From Aquimarina sp042434915 (GTDB lineage: Bacteria > Bacteroidota > Bacteroidia > Flavobacteriales > Flavobacteriaceae): DNA of 64,000 nt. The stretch spans positions 1,054,001 through 1,118,000 of the forward strand of contig NZ_CP170198.1 in NCBI RefSeq assembly GCF_042434915.1, in the 5' to 3' direction. The notes beneath the pieces were generated by a model that was not told the DNA's origin, did no database searches, and saw nothing but the letters and a program-made list of their open reading frames with translations. Numbering within the stretch: the first letter of the stretch is position 1; every line of letters starts with the position of its first letter. Position numbers and translations under genes: made by a program. Positions 1-9,253 of this stretch are shown piece after piece.

Positions 1-79
1 TGGCATTCAGTTTTAGTTTAAAGTGATTATAATTATTTATACTGCGATGTTTAAAATGTTTGCATCTTCTATCGCTCAT
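1..79 (-). CDS. Possible N-terminus of an unknown protein, cut by the window edge
   Basis: A minus-strand frame starting with ATG at 79 stays open for 26 codons to the window edge and begins MSDRRCKHFK. A perfect -7 box (TATTTTTG, read on the minus strand at 89-82) lies two bases before the ATG, which is the main support. The peptide is too short and basic to recognise. It may be chance. Confidence 0.25.
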   Translation of the reverse strand, partial: MSDRRCKHFKHRSINNYNHFKLKLNA

Positions 80-139
80 GACAAAAATACCTAAATACGG
101 GTGATTCTCATCTGTAATTTTTTTTTTGGTTATCGTTGC

Positions 140-781
140 TTAGTTTGTATTGGTATGATAAATCACAGTTTCATCTATAGCGCGTCTTACTTTTTTAAAA
201 TTCGAAAACATATCATCACTAGCTCTATAACCAACAGGTAGAACTAATACCGAAGAAAGCCCTATTTTTTGCAACTCCAAGAGCTCATCGTATTTGTTGG
301 GTATAAAACCTTCCATTGGGCAAGCATCAATTTGTTCTGCAGCGCAAACCGTAAGTAAATTTCCCATAGCAAGGTATGCTTGTTTAGTTGCCCAATTTTT
401 AATTTCGTCTTTGGATTTATTGCTGAATGAGTTTAATAATTGATTTTTAAAGGGGTCAAGGATTTTTGAGTCTGTATTTCGTATTGCCCTAACATTATCA
501 AAATACTTAGTTATGAATTTTTCTTCTACATTATTTTCTATACATACAATAAGCACATGTGAGGCATCTGCTATTTGACTTTGATTCCATGAGTGCAGAG
601 TAAGTTCTTGTTGCAAATTTTTATCTCGAACTATAACCAATCTAAGTGGTTGTAAACCATACGAAGTTGCTGTTAGATTGAAAGCTTGAGCCAAAACATT
701 AATTTTATCGTTTGATAGGATTCGAGAAGGATCAAATTTTTTGGTAGCATAGCGCCATTGTAGACTCTCTATAATATTCAT
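140..781 (-). CDS. NAD(P)H-dependent nitroreductase family protein
   Basis: 213 residues, the usual length for the FMN-dependent nitroreductase family (NfsB-like), which reduces nitroaromatics, quinones or flavins with NAD(P)H in the cytoplasm. The N-terminal RYATKKFD around residues 10-17 is the characteristic FMN-binding start, and NLTATSYGLQPLRLVIV at about 35-51 is the phosphate and flavin contact segment. It is transcribed divergently from the thioesterase at 866. A -7 box TATATTTG lies on the minus strand at 810-803, 21 bp before the ATG. The physiological substrate cannot be told from sequence. No operator of the type seen in the stress island was found here. Confidence 0.88.
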   Translation of the reverse strand: MNIIESLQWRYATKKFDPSRILSNDKINVLAQAFNLTATSYGLQPLRLVIVRDKNLQQELTLHSWNQSQIADASHVLIVCIENNVEEKFITKYFDNVRAIRNTDSKILDPFKNQLLNSFSNKSKDEIKNWATKQAYLAMGNLLTVCAAEQIDACPMEGFIPNKYDELLELQKIGLSSVLVLPVGYRASDDMFSNFKKVRRAIDETVIYHTNTN

Positions 782-802
782 CTTAATATTTTTATGGTAC
801 TA

Positions 803-830
803 CAAATATAATGGGATAAAAGTATCTTTG
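803..830. promoter_or_regulatory. Divergent -7 promoter boxes between nitroreductase and thioesterase
   Basis: On the minus strand TATATTTG (810-803) serves the nitroreductase. On the plus strand TATCTTTG (823-830) serves the thioesterase at 866. Both match the Bacteroidota -7 consensus TAnnTTTG. Confidence 0.6.
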
Positions 831-865
831 AAGCGATAGTTAAAAAGATAAAAAATTATAATACT

Positions 866-1255
866 ATGGCTTCTATTAAAGAACTTATCGAAATATCTGA
901 AACAAGAATTTTTAAAGCTGTTTTTCCTAATACTACAAATCACTATGAAACACTATTTGGAGGTACCGCATTACAATTAATGGACGAAGTATCCTTTATA
1001 TGTGCTACAAGATTTAGTAGAAAGAAAGTGGTAACAATATCAAGTGATAAAATTGATTTTGAAAAACCGATTCCAGCGGGATCAATTATAGAACTAGTAG
1101 CAAAGGTTAGTGAGGTTGGTAAGACGAGTTGCCTGGTAAAAGTCGATATTTACAAAGAGGACATGTATAGTTATGATCGCGAACTAGCAGTTTCTGGTAA
1201 TTTTAAATTTGTAGCAATAGGTCATGATAAAAGACCTATACCAATTATTGATTAG
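866..1255 (+). CDS. Acyl-CoA thioesterase, YciA-like hotdog fold
   Basis: 129 residues with the single-hotdog layout of the YciA/BFIT acyl-CoA hydrolases. NTTNHYETLFGGTALQLMDE (about 22-41) is the family signature, with the helix that follows the Asn/His-containing loop, and FEKPIPAGSIIEL (about 65-77) is the second conserved strand. It should hydrolyse acyl-CoA thioesters in the cytoplasm. It is a single gene between the divergent nitroreductase and the convergent nhaC, starting at ATG 35 bp after a -7 box. Chain-length preference cannot be read. Confidence 0.85.
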   Translation: MASIKELIEISETRIFKAVFPNTTNHYETLFGGTALQLMDEVSFICATRFSRKKVVTISSDKIDFEKPIPAGSIIELVAKVSEVGKTSCLVKVDIYKEDMYSYDRELAVSGNFKFVAIGHDKRPIPIID

Positions 1256-1337
1256 CGCAGCAATTGCGGTATACCGAAAATAGCTTTAAGATATTCGTTT
1301 TAAATATCTTAAAGCTTAAAAATTATTCTACTACTCT

Positions 1338-2825
1338 TTATTTTGAAGTAACCAGTTTCTTGATTTTTATACTAAAAGCTGCAAAAAACAAAGTCATAAA
1401 TGGGCTTAGCCAATTAAAAATTGCATACACAAAATACTCTGCAACTGGAACACCCAATACGCCACTTTGATAAGCTCCACACGTGTTATATGGGATTAAT
1501 ACCGAGGTTACAGTACCAGAATCTTCTAAGGTACGACTCAAGTTCTCTGGGGCGAGTCCTTTATCTTTAAAAGCTTTAGCATACATTCTTCCTGGCACGA
1601 CAATAGCGAGATATTGGTCAGATGCGGTTGCATTAAGTACAATACAGCTTAAAGCAGTACTAGCAAATAACCCAAAGATAGAGTCAAAAAGACTAAGCAA
1701 TGCTTTACTAATTCTAGCAAGCGCACCAATAGCATCCATGACACCCCCAAAAACCATGGCGCAAACAATAAGCCAAATGGTTCCAAGCATTCCTGCCATA
1801 CCACCAGAAGCGAATAAATCATTAAGTTGAGTGCTAGTAGTTTCTACTGCCGTATCTACCGTTATAGCTTTCATCACACCAATATAGGCAGAATTAAAAT
1901 CTAATACGTTACTTCCCGCAATGTTCATGACGATATCGGGTTGTGCAATGATTGCAGCAACTGCTCCTAACAAAGTTCCTGCTAATAGAGCAATTAAGGG
2001 AGGTGTTTTTTTTATAATTAAAATTATTACAATAGCAGGTACCAAAAATAACCAAGGTGTTATGGTAAAGGCTTCATTGATTGCGGCTAGTTGCCCGCTG
2101 ATTTCTGGTGCTCCCGTAGTAGTGATAGTAAATCCTATAATAGTAAATACGATGAGTGTTATGATTATAGTTGGCACTGTCGTATACATCATGTATTTTA
2201 TATGAGTAAACAAATCTGCTCCAGCCATAGCTGGGGCAAGATTGGTGGTATCAGACAAAGGAGACATTTTGTCGCCAAAATAAGCACCCGAAATAACAGC
2301 ACCAGCAGTCATTCCTAATGAAATACCTAAGGTGTCACCAATTCCTATCAATGCAATACCAACTGTCGCCGAGGTAGTCCAAGAACTTCCTGTAGCAATG
2401 GAGATGATGGCACAGATAACTACACAGGCTGATAAAAATATAGTAGGATTAAGTATTTGTAAACCATAATAAATCATAGTCGGAATGATGCCACTAATTA
2501 ACCAAGTACCAGCAAGTGATCCCACCATTAGTAAAATCAAAAGAGCGCTGGATGTTGATTTGATGTTTTTTGCAATTTCTTCCATCATCGAGCCATAAGA
2601 AACTTTATTTAAAAACCCAACGATAGCTGCCACCGCTGCTCCCAAAAGCAAAATAAATTGATTACTACCACTTAATGCATCATCGCCAAAGGCAAATGCT
2701 ACATTATAAAACAGCATACCTACCAATAAAATGATAGGGAGTACTGCTTCCCAGATACTTAACTCTCTGTTTTCAATAATTTCTTCATTTTCTAGGGCAG
2801 ATGAGGAATTAGCTTGACTTTTCAT
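1338..2825 (-). CDS. nhaC: Na+/H+ antiporter NhaC family
   Basis: 495 residues and about 11-12 hydrophobic segments, the normal size for NhaC-type antiporters of the inner membrane that expel Na+ in exchange for H+. Typical family stretches include SGSSWTTSATVGIALIGIG (about 146-164) and FGDKMSPLSDTTNLAPA (about 183-199), which hold the conserved polar residues inside membrane helices. The N-terminal 20 residues are acidic and cytoplasmic. It is transcribed alone and converges with the thioesterase gene. Whether it moves malate/lactate rather than protons alone (as some NhaC relatives do) is open. Confidence 0.87.
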   Translation of the reverse strand: MKSQANSSSALENEEIIENRELSIWEAVLPIILLVGMLFYNVAFAFGDDALSGSNQFILLLGAAVAAIVGFLNKVSYGSMMEEIAKNIKSTSSALLILLMVGSLAGTWLISGIIPTMIYYGLQILNPTIFLSACVVICAIISIATGSSWTTSATVGIALIGIGDTLGISLGMTAGAVISGAYFGDKMSPLSDTTNLAPAMAGADLFTHIKYMMYTTVPTIIITLIVFTIIGFTITTTGAPEISGQLAAINEAFTITPWLFLVPAIVIILIIKKTPPLIALLAGTLLGAVAAIIAQPDIVMNIAGSNVLDFNSAYIGVMKAITVDTAVETTSTQLNDLFASGGMAGMLGTIWLIVCAMVFGGVMDAIGALARISKALLSLFDSIFGLFASTALSCIVLNATASDQYLAIVVPGRMYAKAFKDKGLAPENLSRTLEDSGTVTSVLIPYNTCGAYQSGVLGVPVAEYFVYAIFNWLSPFMTLFFAAFSIKIKKLVTSK

Positions 2826-3132
2826 GAATGTATTTAGAAATTTAAATACGTAATGTTACGATAATATTAAAAAGTATGCAACGAAAGCAGGGGACTGAAA
2901 AACATTTTTTTTCGCCTAAAGATTAATAAAACAATTGAGAAATCACTTTGTCGATGATTATTGTATTTTAACGATTTTATCGCTTTATATTGATTTTCAT
3001 TTTCTTCTAACTAGGAAGGGTGGTAGTATATTTGATTAAGGAAAAAGTAAGAGAAAAATTGTTATTGTTTTTTAGTTGTTTGTTTGAATTTTTTTGCCCC
3101 TTAAGTTTACATTATTTGTTACCCCAAAATTT
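2826..3132. other. Gene-free stretch upstream of nhaC and downstream of rdgB
   Basis: No protein gene is visible on either strand. It must hold the nhaC promoter (minus strand). On the plus strand there is a perfect -7 box TATATTTG at 3027-3034 that has no plus-strand gene after it, only the hairpin at 3133-3160. See the candidate small RNA. Confidence 0.5.
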
Positions 3133-3164
3133 AAAAAGCCTTTACCCCAAGAGGCTTTTTTTTT
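3040..3164 (+). ncRNA. Candidate small RNA of about 125 nt
   Basis: A plus-strand -7 box (TATATTTG, 3027-3034) is followed about 100 bp later by a hairpin and nine T residues (3133-3164), with no open reading frame between. TTACCCCAA occurs once before the hairpin and TACCCCAA once inside its loop. No known RNA family was recognised. The hairpin can equally end the rdgB operon from the other strand, so this is only a candidate. Confidence 0.22.
3133..3160. terminator. Intrinsic terminator, probably of the rdgB operon
   Basis: Arms AAAAAGCCT (3133-3141) and AGGCTTTTT (3152-3160) enclose a 10-nt loop. It starts 3 bp downstream of the rdgB stop on the minus strand. The T tract is longer on the plus strand (nine T), so it can work in both directions. 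Confidence 0.7.
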
Positions 3165-3744
3165 ATGTCAATTTCTGATTGATAAATGTTATTAATTTTT
3201 CCAATGCTTTTGCACGGTGGCTTATTTTGTTTTTTACAGACCCAGCTAATTCTGCAAAAGTTTCTGTAAAACCATCTGGTACAAATATTGGATCGTATCC
3301 AAAACCTAGGGTTCCTTTTTGTTCTTTGCTTATAGCACCTTTACATATTCCTGTAAATACATGAGTAGTGTCACCTAGTTGCAGTGCAATCACTGTTTTA
3401 AATTGAGCTGATCGATTAGTAGATTCTTGAAGCCCCGTGAGTACTTTTACCATGTTTTTCTTCGAGTCTCTCTCTGGGCCTGCATAGCGTGCAGAATAAA
3501 CACCCGGTTCGTTATTAAGTGATGGGACTTCGAGTCCTGTATCATCAGCAAAACAATCATAACCGTAATGTTCTTTTACATATTTTGCTTTTTGAATCGC
3601 ATTTTTCTCAATTGTAGGGGATGTTTCGGGAATATCTTCAAAACAGCCAATATCCTTTAAACTTACAATAGTTAGAGTATCGGGTACGATGGCTTGTACC
3701 TCTTTTAACTTATTGATATTATTTGTTGCAAAAACAATTTTCAT
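3163..3744 (-). CDS. rdgB: Non-canonical purine NTP pyrophosphatase, RdgB/HAM1 family
   Basis: 193 residues, standard for RdgB/HAM1, which hydrolyses dITP, ITP and XTP to the monophosphate and keeps deaminated purines out of DNA and RNA. The N-terminal FATNNINKLKEVQAI (5-19) is the substrate-binding start and FADDTGLEVPSLNNEPGVYS (about 65-84) is the catalytic and metal-binding signature with the essential Asp pair. It is the last gene of a minus-strand operon after the kdsC-like gene (42 bp gap) and is followed directly by a terminator. Confidence 0.95.
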   Translation of the reverse strand: MKIVFATNNINKLKEVQAIVPDTLTIVSLKDIGCFEDIPETSPTIEKNAIQKAKYVKEHYGYDCFADDTGLEVPSLNNEPGVYSARYAGPERDSKKNMVKVLTGLQESTNRSAQFKTVIALQLGDTTHVFTGICKGAISKEQKGTLGFGYDPIFVPDGFTETFAELAGSVKNKISHRAKALEKLITFINQKLT

Positions 3745-3786
3745 AGTAATAGGTGATTTTATTAAACCAATGGTTTCTTATTGTAT

Positions 3787-4314
3787 TTAATCATAGTTAG
3801 CATCAAATTGGTTCATCCATTTACCCTGTACTCTTAAAACTTGCTCAATAACATCGCGTGCACAACCTTTACCTCCTTTTTTATTAGATATATATTTAGA
3901 AACTGCTTTTATCTCTGGTACCGCGTCTTGCGGACAGGTAGGTAAGCCTACTAGCTTCATTACAGGTAAATCTGGAATGTCGTCACCCATATACAAGACA
4001 TTTTCTGCCTTGATATTATACACGTCAATATATTCATCTAATTGATCAATTTTATGATGTGCACCTAGATAGATATCGGTAATGCCTAATCCTCTTAGGC
4101 GTTGTCTTACACCTTCATTAGTACCGCCAGAGATGATACAGACATTAAACCCATTTTGTATTGCTGTTTTTAAGGCATATCCATCCTTGATGTTCATGGT
4201 TCGTAATAATTGACCGTCAGTATGAACGGTTACATTGCCATCGGTTAAGACACCATCTACATCAAAAATAAATGTAGTAATATGATTTAAATATTCTTTA
4301 TAACTCTTTTCCAT
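3787..4314 (-). CDS. kdsC: KdsC-type HAD phosphatase (KDO-8-phosphate phosphatase)
   Basis: 175 residues, a C0-type HAD phosphatase without cap domain, as in KdsC. FDVDGVLTDG (about 18-27) is motif I with the nucleophile and general acid Asp residues, ISGG near 60 is motif II, and YMGDDIPDLPVM (about 108-119) is the metal-binding motif. KdsC frees KDO from KDO-8-phosphate for lipopolysaccharide inner core. The start overlaps the end of the DUF2520 gene by 17 nt, so the two are cotranscribed and probably translationally coupled. A different sugar or nucleotide phosphate substrate cannot be excluded. Confidence 0.85.
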   Translation of the reverse strand: MEKSYKEYLNHITTFIFDVDGVLTDGNVTVHTDGQLLRTMNIKDGYALKTAIQNGFNVCIISGGTNEGVRQRLRGLGITDIYLGAHHKIDQLDEYIDVYNIKAENVLYMGDDIPDLPVMKLVGLPTCPQDAVPEIKAVSKYISNKKGGKGCARDVIEQVLRVQGKWMNQFDANYD

Positions 4315-5062
4315 ATGTATGCTGTATAGATTTAGTAATACTTTTATATAATTCTTTGTATATAGGATCTGTTAGAGATTCAATTTGTTGATTTAATGTT
4401 GTCGTATCATTTCGCTTGGCAGGACCAGTTTGAGCATCTTTGGGAGACATCGCTAATATTTTTGAGGATGTTTCTTGGATTAGTGGATGTAAGATATCAA
4501 ATGGTATGTTTTTTTCAATACAAATCTCTTTTCCAATATGATATAAGTGATTTGTAAAATTATTCACAAAAACAGCTGCTAAATGTATTGTTTTACGTTG
4601 TTCTGATGAAATGGAATACACTTTTTTTGAAAGCGATCTAGCTAATTTTTCAAGTATAGCATAATCTTCTTTATATGTAGATTCTATACAAATAGGAACC
4701 GTTGAAAAGTCGACGTGATTATGAGAGCTAAAACTTTGTAAGGGATACAGTACACCTTTTCTTTGACTGTTATCGATCATAGACATATCAACACTTCCCG
4801 ATGTATGCACTACTAAACGACCTGTAAACTGTAATTGTTTGGATACAGTGGCTATCGAGATATCGCTTACTGCAATGATATAAATGTCAGCCTCTTTTAA
4901 TTTTGAAATATCCGAAGTAACTGAAGAAGATTTCTGATCAGGATGTAGCGTGCTATTACGTCGATTATAGCATTGAATTATATCAATAGTGTTTACAGCT
5001 TTCATAGCTCTGTATAAATGCATAGCAACATTACCAGAACCAATAATAATTACTCGTATCAT
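4298..5062 (-). CDS. Rossmann-fold DUF2520 protein, NADP oxidoreductase-like
   Basis: 254 residues. The N-terminal Rossmann fold has IIGSGNVAMHLYRAM (6-20), which matches the dinucleotide-binding GxGNVA pattern. The second half (from about residue 125) matches the helical DUF2520 domain typical of ketopantoate-reductase-like proteins. Its role is unknown; in Bacteroidota it is commonly next to kdsC-type genes, as here. It is first in the operon with kdsC and rdgB. The -7 box TATTTTTG sits only four bases before the ATG, which predicts a leaderless transcript. Confidence 0.82.
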   Translation of the reverse strand: MIRVIIIGSGNVAMHLYRAMKAVNTIDIIQCYNRRNSTLHPDQKSSSVTSDISKLKEADIYIIAVSDISIATVSKQLQFTGRLVVHTSGSVDMSMIDNSQRKGVLYPLQSFSSHNHVDFSTVPICIESTYKEDYAILEKLARSLSKKVYSISSEQRKTIHLAAVFVNNFTNHLYHIGKEICIEKNIPFDILHPLIQETSSKILAMSPKDAQTGPAKRNDTTTLNQQIESLTDPIYKELYKSITKSIQHTYGKEL

Positions 5063-5074
5063 GGCACAAAAATA
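5060..5074 (-). promoter_or_regulatory. Promoter of the DUF2520-kdsC-rdgB operon, probably leaderless
   Basis: On the minus strand TATTTTTG (5074-5067) is followed by four bases and then the ATG (5062-5060). With transcription starting about five bases after the box, the RNA would begin at or next to the start codon. Confidence 0.5.
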
Positions 5075-5168
5075 AGGAAGTTATGACAAATGGATCTATC
5101 AAAAATCAACTTCTGTTAAAAGCAAATTTATAGTGTAGTTTCATGCCTTAAATTATTCTTAAAAACAT

Positions 5169-5176
5169 TAAATTTG
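5169..5176 (+). promoter_or_regulatory. -7 box of the ccsBA promoter
   Basis: TAAATTTG matches the Bacteroidota -7 consensus and lies 24 bp before the ccsBA ATG at 5201. Confidence 0.55.
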
Positions 5177-5200
5177 CCGAGCTAAAAAAGAAAAATTATT

Positions 5201-8200
5201 ATGCAAAAAAAGTTATTTGGCATTTTGTTCTCCACACGTATAATGGCCCTTTTATTTATAGTATTTGCAATTTCTATGGGAGTAGGAACATTCTTAGAAG
5301 ATGGTTATGGAACTACAGCTGCGCGTATTTGGGTTTATAATACTTGGTGGTTTGAAGCTATCATGGCTTTTTTTGTTATAAATTTTTGTGGCAATATAGT
5401 GCGCTATCAATTGTACAAAAGAGAAAAATGGGCAACACTTTTACTTCATTTATCATTTATTTTAATTTTATTAGGAGCTTTTGTGACTAGGTATATAAGC
5501 TTTGAAGGAGTAATGCCGATAAGAGAAGGAGAGACGACTTCTACCTTTTTATCAGAAAAGACATATTTAACAGTCTTTTTGGATGGTGAAATTAATGGAG
5601 AGCCTAGACGAAGAGTAGTATCAGAGGACTTAGAACTGGCAGCTGCAACCGCTAACAATTTTACTATAAACACAGATTATAACCAACAAGATGTTGTAAT
5701 CCAATATAAAAATTACATTAATGGTGCCGAACTAGGACTAGTAGCAAGCGAAGATGGTACCGAGTACCTCAAAATTGTAGAGGCAGGCGATGGTAATCGA
5801 CACGATCATTTTTTAGAGGCAGGAGAAGTTTCTAATATCCATAATGTTTTAATAGCTTTTAATAAACCTACAGAGGGCGCTATCAATATTACCTATGAAA
5901 ATGATGCCTATTTTATTGAATCTCCCTTTGATGGAACCTTTATGCGTATGGCAGATCAACTGCAAGGAACGTTGGTTAAAGATGAGAAACAACCTTTGAT
6001 GTTACGCTCATTGTATCAAACTGCCGGTATGCAGTTCGTTATACCAGATCCCGTAGTTAAAGGAATGTACGATATAGTACCTACAGAAATAAAAGCAAAA
6101 GGACAACAAGATGCTCTTATTATTAATGTTACAACCAAGGGAGAAACCAAAGAAGTTAAACTATTAGGAGGGAAGGGTTACGCTAATGATATGGAAAAAA
6201 TTTCATTAGGTGGTCTTGACATGTATTTTAGTTATGGTTCTAAACGTTTAGAATTACCATTTGCATTAAAATTAAATGATTTTATAGCAGAAAAGTATCC
6301 AGGAACTGAAAAAGTGTATAAATCCTATAAAAGTAAAGTAGAAATAGTAGAAGGTACTAGTTCAACACCTTATGATATTTATATGAATCATATCTTAGAT
6401 CATAAAGGCTATCGATTTTTTCAAGCCTCTTTTGATCCTGATGAGAAAGGGACTATTCTTTCAGTGAATCACGATTTTTGGGGAACGTATATAACGTATG
6501 CAGGGTATATGTTATTATACCTAGGTCTAATGCTTATTTTATTTACAAAAGGTTCACGTTTTAAAGACCTTGATGCGATGTTATCTAAAGTAAAGAATAA
6601 GAAAAAAACACTTACCACAATTCTGGCCTTGATAATTTCTACATTCTCATTTGCTCAGTCCGAACCAGGACATGTTGCTGGCCCCTTACAAACATTACCA
6701 AGTAAGGCAGAGTTAGATTCTGTAATTAAAGCAAATTTAGTGCCTAGAGAACATGCTGCAAAATTTGGAAGTATTGTTATTCAAGATGAGCGTGGACGTA
6801 TGAAACCTGTCAATACATTTTCATCAGAATTACTAAGAAAATTAAGTAAAGATGATACTTATGAAGGTTTAAATGCTGATCAGGTCTTTGTTTCGATGCT
6901 CGAAAATCCTTTTATTTGGTATAGCGTACCTATTATCGAAATTAAGAAAGAGAACGATAGTATTCGTAAAATTTTGGGTGTACCAAAAACTGAAAAAAGA
7001 ATTTCATTAATCGATTTATTTGAATCTGATGGTTCGTATAAATTGGATCCTTATTTAGAAGCAGCAAGTGCCACCAATACTCCTTCGAGTTTTGATAAGG
7101 ACTTTTTAAAAACACATGAAAAGTTTTATTTATTGAATCAAGCTTTAGGCGGCGGAATTCTACGGGTGTTTCCGATTCCAAATGATGAGAATAAAAAATG
7201 GGTATCTGTGCCAGAATTAAATGAAGCTGGCTTTAAAGGAATGGATTCGGTATATACACGTCAAATTTTCGCAATATATCGTCAATCGTTACAAGAAGCG
7301 CGTAAGACTGGTGATTATAGTAAACCAGATCAGTATGTAGAGAGTATCAAAAGTTTCCAGCAAAAATTTGGAGGTGATATTCTTCCTTCTGATAGCAGGA
7401 TCAAAACGGAAATAGCACTTAATAAATATGATATTTTTCGTTCGCTATATAAGTACTATATGGTGGTTGGATTGCTACTCATGCTTTTTGTAATTATAAG
7501 AATATTTAAAGATAATAAAGCGATACGCAGTACAATCTATACTATCATTGGGCTGACAATTTTATTATTTGCATTGCATACTACAGGTTTAATTATGCGT
7601 TGGTATGTATCTGGGCATGCTCCTTGGAGTGACGCTTATGAATCTATGATATATGTTGCTTGGGCTACCTTGGCACTAGGTTTAGCTTTTGGTAGAAAAA
7701 GTAATTTAACCATTGCAGCAACCACTTTTGTTGCTGCGATTATCTTGTTTTTTGCTCATGAAAATTGGACTGACCCTGCAATCGCTAATTTACAGCCAGT
7801 ACTTGATTCGTATTGGGTTTTAATTCATGTATCCATTATTGTTGGTAGTTATGGTCCTTTCTTTGTGGGTGCTATTCTAGGAATATTAGCACTTCTATTA
7901 ATGATATTAACCACTACTTCTAATAAAAAGAAAATGGAGCTTAACATTAGAGAAATTACTATCATTAATGAAATGGCTTTGACCATTGGTCTAGTGATGT
8001 TGACCATCGGAAATTTTTTGGGTGGTATGTGGGCTAATGAAAGTTGGGGTCGTTATTGGGGATGGGATCCCAAGGAGACTTGGGCTTTAATAAGTATCAT
8101 GGTATATGCCTTTGTAATACACATGCGACTAGTTCCAGGATTGCGCAGTAAATGGTGGTATAATTTTGCTTCGATATTGGCGGTATATAGTATTTTAATG

Positions 8201-8356
8201 ACATATTTTGGAGTTAATTTTTACTTAAAAGGACTCCATTCGTATGCAAGTGGTGATAAGGTAATTACTCCTAATTCGGTATACTATTCCATTGTGTTTT
8301 TGGCAATTTTGGGAGGACTTTCTTATTGGAGGTATCGGGTTCATTCAAAAAAATAA
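5201..8356 (+). CDS. ccsBA: Fused cytochrome c biogenesis protein ResB-CcsA (CcsBA, system II)
   Basis: 1051 residues in one frame, the fusion of ResB/CcsB and CcsA that many Bacteroidota and epsilonproteobacteria use as holocytochrome c synthase. Membrane segments at about 9-30, 48-70, 80-102 and 430-455 with a long periplasmic domain between form the ResB half. A further hydrophobic segment near 470-487 leads into the CcsA half, whose C-terminal six or so helices carry the heme-handling motif WGRYWGWDPKETWAL (about 949-963) and a His-containing loop SGHAPWSDAYES. The protein exports heme and attaches it to CXXCH apocytochromes outside the membrane. It is monocistronic with its own -7 box and a strong terminator. 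Confidence 0.93.
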   Translation: MQKKLFGILFSTRIMALLFIVFAISMGVGTFLEDGYGTTAARIWVYNTWWFEAIMAFFVINFCGNIVRYQLYKREKWATLLLHLSFILILLGAFVTRYISFEGVMPIREGETTSTFLSEKTYLTVFLDGEINGEPRRRVVSEDLELAAATANNFTINTDYNQQDVVIQYKNYINGAELGLVASEDGTEYLKIVEAGDGNRHDHFLEAGEVSNIHNVLIAFNKPTEGAINITYENDAYFIESPFDGTFMRMADQLQGTLVKDEKQPLMLRSLYQTAGMQFVIPDPVVKGMYDIVPTEIKAKGQQDALIINVTTKGETKEVKLLGGKGYANDMEKISLGGLDMYFSYGSKRLELPFALKLNDFIAEKYPGTEKVYKSYKSKVEIVEGTSSTPYDIYMNHILDHKGYRFFQASFDPDEKGTILSVNHDFWGTYITYAGYMLLYLGLMLILFTKGSRFKDLDAMLSKVKNKKKTLTTILALIISTFSFAQSEPGHVAGPLQTLPSKAELDSVIKANLVPREHAAKFGSIVIQDERGRMKPVNTFSSELLRKLSKDDTYEGLNADQVFVSMLENPFIWYSVPIIEIKKENDSIRKILGVPKTEKRISLIDLFESDGSYKLDPYLEAASATNTPSSFDKDFLKTHEKFYLLNQALGGGILRVFPIPNDENKKWVSVPELNEAGFKGMDSVYTRQIFAIYRQSLQEARKTGDYSKPDQYVESIKSFQQKFGGDILPSDSRIKTEIALNKYDIFRSLYKYYMVVGLLLMLFVIIRIFKDNKAIRSTIYTIIGLTILLFALHTTGLIMRWYVSGHAPWSDAYESMIYVAWATLALGLAFGRKSNLTIAATTFVAAIILFFAHENWTDPAIANLQPVLDSYWVLIHVSIIVGSYGPFFVGAILGILALLLMILTTTSNKKKMELNIREITIINEMALTIGLVMLTIGNFLGGMWANESWGRYWGWDPKETWALISIMVYAFVIHMRLVPGLRSKWWYNFASILAVYSILMTYFGVNFYLKGLHSYASGDKVITPNSVYYSIVFLAILGGLSYWRYRVHSKK

Positions 8357-8373
8357 GTGAAATAGAAATAAAA

Positions 8374-8405
8374 AAGGTGGTTGTACTACTTTATACAACC
8401 ACCTT
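8374..8405. terminator. Bidirectional terminator between ccsBA and the convergent gene
   Basis: Perfect 12-bp arms AAGGTGGTTGTA (8374-8385) and TACAACCACCTT (8394-8405) with an 8-nt loop, placed between two convergent genes. Confidence 0.85.
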
Positions 8406-8424
8406 TGTGTCGCTATTTCTATTT

Positions 8425-9027
8425 TTATTTGGCTTTCTTTTTTATATGAAATGCTAATGTCTTAGCAAGTTTTGCATAACTTTCTGATATCCTATATCCA
8501 GAGTTAAAATCATAACCCATTGCGCCATTACCTAGTGCTTTTATATAGTCAGCTTTGTATAATATTTTGTCTGGATTATCATTAGCATAAACACTTATTG
8601 TTGCATTTAATTTTGCTGGTTGGCGCATTACACCAACATTGTAACCAGGATAAATCCAAGTTGTTTTGATTTTCATCGTATGGGTTGCTTCCGTTAAATT
8701 TTTATCAGCTTTCATTTCTTTAGCATCAAAACGCTTATTAAAGGATTCAATAAATTTTGGTTCATAGCGATTCTCACGATCTGCAAACCAATTCTCTTTA
8801 AATTCAGTTCCTTTTCCAGCTTCTTTTTTTTCCCTCTTATCCATTTTATCTTTAAGAAACTCTTCTTCTGTATCAAATTTATCAACTTTGAGATTTTCAT
8901 AGTCAAAAACTAAGTTGTAAGCACTGATGCCTTTTAGGTTTTTAATATCGCCTTCTTTATCTTTTCTCTTTTGTGCAGAAACGATAGTGGTTGTTAAAAC
9001 TAGGACTAAGATTGCTATTTTTTTCAT
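8425..9027 (-). CDS. Secreted protein of unknown function
   Basis: 200 residues starting with a clear Sec signal peptide (hydrophobic residues 4-16, then SAQ at about 17-19). The mature part is highly charged, with a Lys/Glu-rich stretch around residues 60-90, and ends KKKAK. The second half looks like a beta-rich domain (TTWIYPGYNVGVMRQPAKL). I do not recognise the family; similar secreted proteins are common in Flavobacteriaceae. It is transcribed alone, convergent with ccsBA. Confidence 0.7.
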   Translation of the reverse strand: MKKIAILVLVLTTTIVSAQKRKDKEGDIKNLKGISAYNLVFDYENLKVDKFDTEEEFLKDKMDKREKKEAGKGTEFKENWFADRENRYEPKFIESFNKRFDAKEMKADKNLTEATHTMKIKTTWIYPGYNVGVMRQPAKLNATISVYANDNPDKILYKADYIKALGNGAMGYDFNSGYRISESYAKLAKTLAFHIKKKAK

Positions 9028-9253
9028 AAATAAAATGTTAAATTAGTAAGCTAAAGATATTTATATTTTTTAAACATAAAATAATGTCTACATTTTTTTA
9101 TGTAGTAGCTAGTTGATTTTTTTTAATCATGTTAGAGATTACACAATTGATATGAATTAAAATTTTGGAACCGTGTAGTACTATCTCAATTATAAGGATA
9201 GTAGATCTCGTCTAATATTTACTCTTCATAAGGTGTTTAACGGAATTGTAAAG

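Noticed and set aside
1264..2318. Several plus-strand frames opposite nhaC
   Set aside because: They are antisense to a well-supported membrane protein gene, with no promoter and no recognisable product.
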